From Phycisphaerales bacterium (lineage in GTDB: Bacteria > Planctomycetota > Phycisphaerae > Tepidisphaerales > Tepidisphaeraceae): a stretch of DNA of 5,153 nucleotides. Under the pieces are notes generated by a model that saw nothing but the letters and a program-made list of their open reading frames with translations, made no database searches and had not been told where the DNA came from. The position numbers and the translations under genes are program-made. The DNA lies in assembly GCA_028288945.1 (NCBI GenBank), contig JAQGHH010000550.1, positions 1 through 5,153 on the forward strand, read 5' to 3'. Shown one piece after another: positions 1-5,153 of this stretch. Position 1 is the first letter of the stretch. The number at the start of each line of letters is the position of its first letter.

Positions 1-578
1 CGGACGAAGTCCGCGGCTGTGTGAAATGTCATTTGTGCGAGAGCCGCTCGCGCACGGTTTTTGGCGAAGGGAACGCCGACGCACGGCTGATGTTCATCGG
101 CGAAGGGCCGGGGTTCAAGGAAGACCAGACGGGCCGGCCGTTTGTCGGGCCGGCGGGGGAGTTGCTCAACCGCATGATCGGCGCGATGGGTCTGGCGCGC
201 GAGCAGGTGTTCATCACGAACATACTCAAGTGCCGGGCGTTTGTCCCCGGGCCGCCGGCCAAGGACCGCGCGCCGACTCCGGAAGAAGTCGCGGCGTGCT
301 CTCTATATTTGGAGCGGCAGGTGGAGATCATCCGACCCACGGTGATTGTCACGCTCGGCCTTCCCGCGTCGCAGTACGTGCTGCAAAGCCGACTGTCGAT
401 GAGCCGCATGCGCGGGCAGTGGCAGACGTGGCGCGGGATCAAGGTGATGCCGACGTTTCATCCCGCGTACATCCTGCGGCGCGAAAAAGAAAACGACGTC
501 GAAGCCAAGCGGCAGGTCTGGAATGACCTTCAACAAGTGATGGCGGAACTCGGGCTCGAGCGCCCCAAAAAGCCGTGA
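1..578 (+). CDS. Family 4 uracil-DNA glycosylase with Fe-S cluster (5' end missing)
   Basis: The product should remove uracil from DNA to start base excision repair in the cytoplasm. The reading frame is open from base 3 to the TGA at 576-578, giving 192 codons in the window. A GTG at 21 could serve as a start, but the codon just before it (18-20) is the first Cys of the family's Cys-x2-Cys iron-sulfur motif (C-V-K-C), so the true start almost certainly lies left of the window. Counting the GTG as residue 1, the other expected cluster ligands are C3, C71 (NILKC) and C93. The glycosylase motif GEGPG is at 27-31, TGRPFVGPAG at 37-46 and the motif FHPAY at 146-150. The fold runs to its normal end (K-x3-W-x-DL near 163-170). 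The C71-C93 interval looks about six residues longer than in the family members I remember. It is co-directional with dnaA, 255 bases upstream. Family assignment is firm; substrate range is inferred. Confidence 0.93.
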   Translation, partial: DEVRGCVKCHLCESRSRTVFGEGNADARLMFIGEGPGFKEDQTGRPFVGPAGELLNRMIGAMGLAREQVFITNILKCRAFVPGPPAKDRAPTPEEVAACSLYLERQVEIIRPTVIVTLGLPASQYVLQSRLSMSRMRGQWQTWRGIKVMPTFHPAYILRREKENDVEAKRQVWNDLQQVMAELGLERPKKP

Positions 579-687
579 CGCACTGCGACAATTGTTCGTC
601 GCGACGTGGCGTCAACTTTGCGGTGCGAGTCGCGAAGCCGTTTGGCCGATACAAACGCCTAACGACTGTTCGCGCCAGAAAAATAAT

Positions 688-716
688 TTGTCCGACGGCG
701 GGCCACTCGCTACAGT
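688..716 (+). promoter_or_regulatory. Candidate sigma70-type promoter for dnaA
   Basis: TTGTCC (688-693) and TACAGT (711-716) each match the -35 and -10 consensus at four of six bases and are exactly 17 bases apart. An A/T-rich stretch (678-689) lies immediately upstream, like an UP element, in otherwise GC-rich DNA. Transcription would begin near 723, leaving a leader of about 110 bases before the ATG at 834. A competing -10-like hexamer AATAAT (785-790, five of six) lies closer to the gene but has no good -35. This is consensus matching only. Confidence 0.3.
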
Positions 717-833
717 CCGCCTTCCAATCGCAGTATCTCGGCAGAGTTGTTCAATCGCCGTCGGTGTGGTAAACAGCCGCCGGGAATAATCGACTACAGC
801 GAAGAGCGCATCCGTCTCTCGAAAAGACTCGTC

Positions 834-2192
834 ATGATAACGACCCACACGCCCTCGCCGCGCGAGGCGATCCGTCGCGCATCGGAACCGACCGGCCTTG
901 ATCCGGCGGTCTGGCAGCAGGTGCTTCAACAAGTGCGCGGGCAGCACCCGTCCCTCAACCGCGTCTGGTTTGATGAGATGGTGCCGCGGCAACTGACCAA
1001 CGGCGTGATTCAAGTGACCGTCGGCACGCCGGCCCAATTAAACTTCTGCCAGAGCCAGTGCCAGCAGCCTTTCACCGCCGCAGCGCAATCCGTGACGGGA
1101 CGGCTCGTCGCCGTCAGCTTCCACTGCCCGAATCTTCCGCGCGGCGGCGTGTTCAATGAAGGGGAGCAGCCGCTGCCGCTGAATCCCGATTACTTGTTTG
1201 AAAATTTCGTGACCGGCCCGTGCAACCGCCTGCCGCACGCGGCATCCGTCGCCGTCGCCGAGCAGCCGGGGCAGGCCTACAACCCGCTGTTCATTCATGG
1301 CGGCGTGGGGCTCGGCAAGACGCATCTTCTGCAAGCGGTTTGTCAGAAGGTGCTCGAGCGCCAGCCGGACGCGCGCATCCTCTATCTCTCCTGCGATTCG
1401 TTCATCAACCAGTTCATCCTCGCGGTCGAGAACGGGGACATGCACCAGTTCCGCCACCGCTACCGGCACGTGGACGTGCTGGTCATCGACGACATCCATT
1501 TCCTCCGCGGCCGCGACCGCACGCAGGAGGAATTTTTTCACACGTTCAACACGCTTTATCAGCAGCACAAGCAGATCATCCTGTCGGCGGACTGCCCGCC
1601 GAGCGAAATCCCCGAGCTGGAAGAGCGGCTGGTGAGCCGCTTCAATTGGGGGCTGGTCGCCCGGATCGAAAAGCCCTGCTACGAGACGCGCGTGGCGATT
1701 CTGCAAAAGAAGGCGCGGATGCGTGGGCTGACATTGCCGGAGGACGTGGTCTGCTACGTCGCGGCCAAGGTGGAGAACAACACGCGTGAGTTGGAAGGGG
1801 CCATCACCAAGCTGCAAGGGATGGGGCTATTGCAGAGCGGCCGGATCGATTTGGAACTGGCCAAAGCGGCGCTGGGCGAGACGGCCACGCCCGAGCAAAA
1901 GCGGATCACGATCCAGCAGATCTTCGACGCCGTCACCAAATACTACAATGTCCGCCTGAGCGATTTGCAGAGTAAAAAGCGGCACAAGAGCATCGCGTTC
2001 CCCCGGCAGGTGTGCATGTTCCTCGCCCGGCGGCATACCCGGTACAGCCTGGAAGAAATCGGCGGGTACTTCGGCGGCCGCGATCATACCACCGTGCTCC
2101 ACGCCGTCCGCACCGTTGACGGAGACGCGAAGGCGGATAAGGAAATCGCCGAGCAGGTGAATTACATCGAGGCGCAGCTTACGCAGATCTGA
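834..2192 (+). CDS. dnaA: Chromosomal replication initiator protein DnaA
   Basis: DnaA binds DnaA boxes at oriC, forms an ATP-dependent oligomer and opens the duplex so that the replicative helicase can load. The ATG at 834 gives 452 residues, close to the usual DnaA length. An in-frame TTG at 747 would add 29 non-conserved residues and is rejected. The Shine-Dalgarno is weak (GAAAAG, 821-826). Domain I (about 1-100) is divergent but keeps the WF pair near 45-46. The domain II linker is very short (about 100-115). The AAA+ domain starts near 116 and shows Walker A GGVGLGKT (156-163), Walker B LVIDD (216-220), sensor 1 near 248-256, the arginine finger in SRFNWG (R269) and the sensor 2 arginine in NTRELEG (R318). 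Domain IV carries the DnaA-box signature GRDHTTVLHA (415-424), with D417, H418 and T419 matching the base-contacting residues of E. coli DnaA. It has no dnaN neighbour; the next gene is convergent. Confidence 0.97.
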   Translation: MITTHTPSPREAIRRASEPTGLDPAVWQQVLQQVRGQHPSLNRVWFDEMVPRQLTNGVIQVTVGTPAQLNFCQSQCQQPFTAAAQSVTGRLVAVSFHCPNLPRGGVFNEGEQPLPLNPDYLFENFVTGPCNRLPHAASVAVAEQPGQAYNPLFIHGGVGLGKTHLLQAVCQKVLERQPDARILYLSCDSFINQFILAVENGDMHQFRHRYRHVDVLVIDDIHFLRGRDRTQEEFFHTFNTLYQQHKQIILSADCPPSEIPELEERLVSRFNWGLVARIEKPCYETRVAILQKKARMRGLTLPEDVVCYVAAKVENNTRELEGAITKLQGMGLLQSGRIDLELAKAALGETATPEQKRITIQQIFDAVTKYYNVRLSDLQSKKRHKSIAFPRQVCMFLARRHTRYSLEEIGGYFGGRDHTTVLHAVRTVDGDAKADKEIAEQVNYIEAQLTQI

Positions 2193-2271
2193 GATTTGAG
2201 ATCTCATATTTGAGATTTCAAATCTGGAATTTCAGATTTGGAATCGAAGATTCGGGGGTCTGAAATTTGAG
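2184..2271. repeat. Intergenic block of short complementary words (TTTGAGAT / AAATCTG family)
   Basis: The block is built from near-repeats of a few words: GATTTGAG, ATTTGAGATT, CAAATCTG, CAGATTTG, AATTTCAGA and TCTGAAATT. Perfect palindromes CAGATCTG (2184-2191) and TGAGATCTCA (2197-2206) are included. A third long pairing, AATTTCAGA (2228-2236) with TCTGAAATT (2259-2267), encloses a small stem, GAATC (2241-2245) with GATTC (2249-2253). Base composition switches abruptly from GC-rich coding DNA to A/T-rich here. The remainder of the gap (2272-2309) is GC-rich with only a minor GTGGA/TCCAC stem at 2272-2283. The function of the block is unknown. Confidence 0.6.
2192..2245 (+). terminator. Strong A/T-rich hairpins after dnaA, candidate bidirectional terminator
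   Basis: Bases 2192-2206 pair with 2211-2225: 15 positions, 14 Watson-Crick plus one G-U, around a TATT loop, beginning on the last base of the dnaA stop codon. A second stem, 2214-2226 with 2233-2245 (13 positions, one G-T wobble, six-base loop), reuses the right arm of the first, so only one can form at a time. The block sits between two convergent genes, where a two-way terminator would be useful. No U-run follows on either strand, so it is not a classical intrinsic terminator. It may instead block read-through by structure, protect 3' ends, or simply be a repeat element. Confidence 0.4.
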
Positions 2272-2309
2272 GTGGAAATCCACTCGCCCGCCTGCCCGAT
2301 TTCCGGCGG

Positions 2310-3965
2310 CTATCCCTTCGGCTTCGTCGTCGGTTCATTGATCGGCACGAGCCGGTAAATCTGTGCCGACCCCGTTTCATACCGTTCGCGGCCGTTGCGG
2401 ACTTCCATGCGGCCCATGTCCAGAATGTACATCACGCCGTCCGGGCCGAATTTTACGTCAATCGGGCGTTCGATGAGGTCGTAGTTGCGGCCGCCGGGCG
2501 TGCCGCTGCCCGGCGTGCTGCTTCCGGGGAGGCCGCTGGTGTTGCGGATGAAATCGTAGACAACATGGTGGTCGAGGTCGACATGGTGGTCGAGGTCGAC
2601 GCGGACGATCTTGGACCCGACGTGCCGCGGGAGCTTGATGCCGCCGCTGGCGAACGGCGAGCGGTCCCCGCTGAGGGTGACGATGATGCTCCGCTGAAAT
2701 TCCTTGCGCCAGGTCAGAGGGACGAAACCCATTTTCCCCGCGCCCGAGAGCGACGGGAAGGCCGCTTCGAGATACTGCTCGCGCGAAGCCGGTGTGAGGC
2801 CCCCGCTGGCGTCCCGATCGATCAACGGCCGCACCTCCGGATAGCCGGTCCCCGCGATCATGTCCTGTGGCGGTTGGTATTTGGGGTCGCTGACGCGATT
2901 AAGGTCTGCCGTGAAATCGGGCCAGCCGAACCAGGCCACGAAAGTGGGGAGGCGCAGCAGCGCGTCGGGATCGTCCTTGATCGGCCGCGCGCCCCGCATC
3001 TCCATGCCGGCACTGGTGAAATAGGGCTGACCGTAGTCGTCAATCGCGATGCCGCGGGGGTTGTGAATTCCGTGCGCTTTGACCGTGGGAATGCCGCCGT
3101 TGGGCGAGACGGAATAAATCGCACCGTTGGGTTTGCCCACCGGCGAGCCGGGCACGCGGATCGCGAAGCTTTGATTGAACGGCTGGAACGGCGCGGTCAC
3201 CGCCACGTCGCCCGGGCCGAAGATCCCGGCAAACGGGTTGAACGATTGGAACTTGTAGCCGAGAAGCTCGATGTCACGCCAGGGGATGTCGTGGACTTCG
3301 GGATGATATCGAAGCCATCCGGTGGACCAGTTGTCTGCGCCGACGACGCCGCTGTTGGTGGCGGTACCGCAGCCGAACCAGAGCTCCCCGGTGCGCGGGT
3401 TAACCGCGAGATCGGTCAGGCCGTTGTCACCCTGCGTCGGGAACCCCGCGGCGATGGTCTTATGCCCGCCCTTGCGGTCGAGCGCGGTGATGACGCCCAA
3501 GTCATTTTCGTCGCGGTGGGTGACGATGATCTTTCCGTCGGGGAGCACGACCATCCCGCCGATCGGCCCGAACATGCGCCAGGCGGGCGTTGGGAATGGC
3601 AGCGGCAGCCTGCCCCCGGCCGGATAGACGAGCGACAACTTGCTGCCGTTTACGGGGACGCGCCAGATTCGCGGCTCTTCGCCACGTTCGCCCTCCGCGA
3701 CGAACAGGGCCGAGTAGTCACTATCGAATGCCATCGCGGTGGCCGCGGTGAACCCTGTGGCAAACCGCCGGAACTCAAAGTCTGAAGGGTACTCGACGTA
3801 CTTTCGGTCGATGACATGCTGCTCATCGGGCGTGGCGATGCGTACGGTGGAAGTGCACCCGATCAGGCCCAGACCAAGCATTGTTCCGGCGACCAGGGGC
3901 CGGGAAAGACACCTCACGGCACACGCCCCAAAGCCCCGCCGCCACACCCGCACGGCTCCAAACAT
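2310..3965 (-). CDS. Predicted beta-propeller lipoprotein, glucose/sorbosone dehydrogenase-like
   Basis: The 551-residue product starts at ATG (3963-3965), five bases after a good Shine-Dalgarno. An N-terminal signal with an unusually long basic n-region (residues 1-23) and a short hydrophobic core ends in lipobox LIGC, predicting lipidation at C37 and export to an envelope membrane. The mature part shows recurring propeller-blade strands: LTDLAVNPRTGELWFG (183-198), NPRGIAIDDYGQPYFTS (302-318) and RPIDVKFGPDGVMYILD (500-516). The last two resemble the blades of soluble PQQ-dependent glucose/sorbosone dehydrogenases. I could not confirm PQQ, calcium or catalytic residues, so enzymatic activity and substrate are unknown. 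An 18-bp in-frame duplication repeats VDLDHH at 456-461 and 462-467, next to a Gly/Ser/Pro-rich segment (478-492). The gene follows mdh in the same direction after 143 bases and converges with dnaA. Fold and localisation are reasonably supported; function is inferred. Confidence 0.85.
   Translation of the reverse strand: MFGAVRVWRRGFGACAVRCLSRPLVAGTMLGLGLIGCTSTVRIATPDEQHVIDRKYVEYPSDFEFRRFATGFTAATAMAFDSDYSALFVAEGERGEEPRIWRVPVNGSKLSLVYPAGGRLPLPFPTPAWRMFGPIGGMVVLPDGKIIVTHRDENDLGVITALDRKGGHKTIAAGFPTQGDNGLTDLAVNPRTGELWFGCGTATNSGVVGADNWSTGWLRYHPEVHDIPWRDIELLGYKFQSFNPFAGIFGPGDVAVTAPFQPFNQSFAIRVPGSPVGKPNGAIYSVSPNGGIPTVKAHGIHNPRGIAIDDYGQPYFTSAGMEMRGARPIKDDPDALLRLPTFVAWFGWPDFTADLNRVSDPKYQPPQDMIAGTGYPEVRPLIDRDASGGLTPASREQYLEAAFPSLSGAGKMGFVPLTWRKEFQRSIIVTLSGDRSPFASGGIKLPRHVGSKIVRVDLDHHVDLDHHVVYDFIRNTSGLPGSSTPGSGTPGGRNYDLIERPIDVKFGPDGVMYILDMGRMEVRNGRERYETGSAQIYRLVPINEPTTKPKG
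2563..2598 (-). repeat. 18-bp tandem duplication inside the lipoprotein gene
   Basis: ACATGGTGGTCGAGGTCG occurs twice head to tail with no mismatch (2563-2580 and 2581-2598), and the first two bases of a third copy follow (2599-2600). Because 18 is divisible by three, the frame is kept and the hexapeptide VDLDHH is doubled. Perfect identity suggests a recent slippage event. Confidence 0.93.
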
Positions 3966-3970
3966 ACGTA

Positions 3971-3979
3971 CTCCCTTTC
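3971..3979 (-). promoter_or_regulatory. Ribosome binding site of the lipoprotein gene
   Basis: On the minus strand GAAAGGGAG precedes the ATG (3963-3965) by five bases (TACGT). It fixes the start codon, and thus the long signal-peptide n-region, since no later in-frame start would leave a working signal sequence. Confidence 0.65.
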
Positions 3980-4003
3980 AAAACCCCGCCGAAGCCCGGA
4001 TGG

Positions 4004-4090
4004 GTGGAACGTGGGGCGTGGAACGTGAGAAGACACGGCGACTCACTTCTGCGTCAAATCCAAGCATCACGGCCCACGCCGCACGTTTCA
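4004..4090. repeat. Direct and inverted repeats in the mdh-lipoprotein gap
   Basis: GTGGAACGTG occurs twice (4004-4013 and 4018-4027), separated by GGGC. The segment 4005-4021 is also complementary to 4074-4090 over 17 positions, with one mismatch (4014/4081) and one G-T wobble (4007/4088), enclosing 52 bases. Further related words (TCCACGTATCCAC, 4093-4105) lie beyond. The element sits just downstream of mdh and upstream of the lipoprotein gene. No U-run follows, so a classical terminator is not supported. It could be a repeat element or an mRNA processing or stability structure. Confidence 0.55.
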
Positions 4091-4108
4091 GGTCCACGTA
4101 TCCACTCC

Positions 4109-5044
4109 TCACACCTTCACTGATTTGACCAATTCCTTCACGTGGTCGACGCTGTTCTGGAACATCTTGCGCTCTTCGGCGTCCAGTTCAACCTCGATGA
4201 TTCGTTCAACCCCGTCCGTGCCCAGCACGACCGGCACGCCCACGAAATACCCGCCGATGCCGTATTCCTTGTCGCAGTAGGCGGCGCAGGGGAGGATGCG
4301 CTTCTTGTCGCGGACGACCGCCTCGGCCATCTGCACGGTGGCGGCGGCGGGAGCGTAATAGGCGCTGCCCGTCTTAAGCAATTGCACGATCTCAGCCCCG
4401 CCGTTGCGGGCGCGCTTGATGATCTCTTCGAGGCGGTCCTTCTTCACGAGCTGCGTGATGGGGATTCCACCGGCGAACGTATATCGCGCGAGGGGGACCA
4501 TGTCGTCGCCGTGCCCGCCCAGGAGCAGCGCCTGCACGTCCTCCACGCTGCACCCGACTTCCTGCGCGAGGAACGACCGGAAACGTGCCGTGTCGAGCAC
4601 GCCCGCCTGCCCGATCACGCGCTTGGTCGGGAAGCCCGAGGCCTTCCACGCGACGTACACCATCGCGTCCAGCGGGTTGCTGACGACGATCATGACGGCA
4701 TTAGGCGAGTGCCGCGCCACGTTCTCGGCGACGGTCTTCACGATGCCCGTGTTGATGTTGATCAAATCATCGCGGCTCATCCCCGGCTTGCGCGCCACGC
4801 CCGCCGTCACGATAACCACGTCGCTGTTGGCAGTCGGCTCGTAGCTGGTCGCGCCGATGATCCGCGAATCGAAGCCTTCGATCGGCGACGACTCGTACAG
4901 GTCCAGCGCCTTGCCCTGCGGCATTCCCTCCACCGCCGGGATATCGACGAGAACGATGTCCCCCAGCTCCTTGCTGGCCGCCCAGTGTGCCGCGGTGGCC
5001 CCGACGTTCCCCGCCCCGATAATGCTGATCTTCGCGCGACGCAT
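4109..5044 (-). CDS. mdh: Malate dehydrogenase, LDH-like type (NAD-dependent)
   Basis: The enzyme interconverts malate and oxaloacetate with NAD in the cytoplasm as part of the TCA cycle. The ATG at 5042-5044 gives 311 residues, normal for the family. The in-frame TTG at 5075-5077 is rejected because its first codons are the Shine-Dalgarno of the ATG. The NAD-binding loop GAGNVG is at 10-15 and D34 ends the second beta strand, which favours NAD over NADP. The substrate loop RKPGMSR (85-91) has Arg at position 85, where lactate dehydrogenases have Gln, so malate rather than lactate is indicated. N123 lies in VSNPLD, D151 and R154 lie in LDTARFR, and the catalytic His is H178 in GGHGDD. All expected active-site residues are present. 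Its promoter is probably within 5098-5125. The lipoprotein gene lies 143 bases downstream, and cotranscription is possible but interrupted by a potential hairpin. Confidence 0.96.
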   Translation of the reverse strand: MRRAKISIIGAGNVGATAAHWAASKELGDIVLVDIPAVEGMPQGKALDLYESSPIEGFDSRIIGATSYEPTANSDVVIVTAGVARKPGMSRDDLININTGIVKTVAENVARHSPNAVMIVVSNPLDAMVYVAWKASGFPTKRVIGQAGVLDTARFRSFLAQEVGCSVEDVQALLLGGHGDDMVPLARYTFAGGIPITQLVKKDRLEEIIKRARNGGAEIVQLLKTGSAYYAPAAATVQMAEAVVRDKKRILPCAAYCDKEYGIGGYFVGVPVVLGTDGVERIIEVELDAEERKMFQNSVDHVKELVKSVKV

Positions 5045-5053
5045 GAATGGTTG

Positions 5054-5062
5054 TTCCTTTCC
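5054..5062 (-). promoter_or_regulatory. Ribosome binding site of mdh
   Basis: On the minus strand GGAAAGGAA lies nine bases before the ATG at 5042-5044. It decides the start: a longer product beginning at the TTG (5075-5077) would have to translate this Shine-Dalgarno as Gly-Lys-Glu. Confidence 0.7.
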
Positions 5063-5097
5063 AAACCACGGACTCAAGACTTTCCAACGAGGGAACG

Positions 5098-5125
5098 ATT
5101 ATCGGGAAAGGCGGGGGAGAATCAA
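5098..5125 (-). promoter_or_regulatory. Candidate sigma70-type promoter for mdh
   Basis: Read on the minus strand, TTGATT (5120-5125, four of six) and GATAAT (5098-5103, five of six) are separated by 16 bases. Transcription would start near 5091 and leave a leader of about 45 bases containing the ribosome binding site. The -35 word belongs to a repeated heptamer, GAATCAA on the plus strand, at 5119-5125 and 5143-5149. This rests on consensus matching alone, but in GC-rich DNA the match stands out. Confidence 0.45.
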
Positions 5126-5153
5126 ACGTGGGGAGCGGAAGGGAATCAACCGC

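Noticed and set aside
597..606. Palindrome CGTCGCGACG after UDG as a terminator
   Set aside because: It is a 10-bp GC palindrome with no loop and no following T-run; it could equally be chance in GC-rich DNA.
747..833. N-terminal extension of DnaA from a TTG at 747
   Set aside because: The 29 extra residues do not resemble DnaA, the TTG has no good Shine-Dalgarno, and the ATG at 834 gives a normal-length protein.
579..833. oriC upstream of dnaA
   Set aside because: Only one seven-of-nine DnaA-box match is present, with no cluster and only a very short A/T-rich patch.
1038..1817. 259-codon open frame on the minus strand
   Set aside because: It is antisense to the conserved AAA+ part of dnaA, with no domain or ribosome binding site support.
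2565..3785. 406-codon open frame on the plus strand
   Set aside because: It lies wholly opposite the lipoprotein gene, shows no recognisable domain, and is the expected by-product of GC-rich codon use on the other strand.
4052..4057. TTGACG on the minus strand as -35 of a lipoprotein-gene promoter
   Set aside because: The hexamer is good, but no acceptable -10 lies 16-18 bases downstream (GTCTTC/TCTTCT).
5045..5077. N-terminal extension of malate dehydrogenase from a TTG
   Set aside because: The extension would translate the mdh Shine-Dalgarno, and family members begin just before the GAGNVG loop as the ATG product does.

Overview
This is a GC-rich bacterial chromosomal window of ordinary housekeeping character. 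It holds four protein genes: the 3' part of a family 4 (Fe-S) uracil-DNA glycosylase (+), the replication initiator gene dnaA (+), a predicted beta-propeller lipoprotein related to glucose/sorbosone dehydrogenases (-), and an LDH-like malate dehydrogenase, mdh (-). No RNA gene, insertion sequence, CRISPR array or phage gene is visible. The high GC, the lipobox propeller protein, the LDH-like MDH and the family 4 UDG would suit a Planctomycetes/PVC-type bacterium. That placement is inference from general character and no diagnostic marker was seen.

Layout. Bases 1-578: UDG, cut by the left edge. Bases 579-833: a leader region with weak candidate promoters and a DnaA-box-like word. Bases 834-2192: dnaA. 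Bases 2193-2309: an A/T-rich convergent gap built from repeated, mutually complementary words that can fold into alternative hairpins, the first starting on the last base of the dnaA stop codon. Bases 2310-3965 (-): the lipoprotein gene, with an in-frame 18-bp tandem duplication. Bases 3966-4108: a gap with a 10-bp direct repeat and a long imperfect inverted repeat. Bases 4109-5044 (-): mdh. Bases 5045-5153: the mdh leader with a good Shine-Dalgarno and a plausible sigma70-type promoter.

Relationships. UDG and dnaA point the same way but are 255 bases apart, so dnaA probably has its own promoter. mdh and the lipoprotein gene are also co-directional, and each has its own ribosome binding site. 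The two pairs converge on the hairpin-rich gap. dnaA is not followed by dnaN or recF, so this is not the classical dnaA-dnaN-recF origin cluster, and no convincing oriC (clustered DnaA boxes) is present. I found no strong candidate for a novel multi-gene system. The most unusual material is the alternating hairpin block after dnaA and the repeat-rich gap between mdh and the lipoprotein gene.
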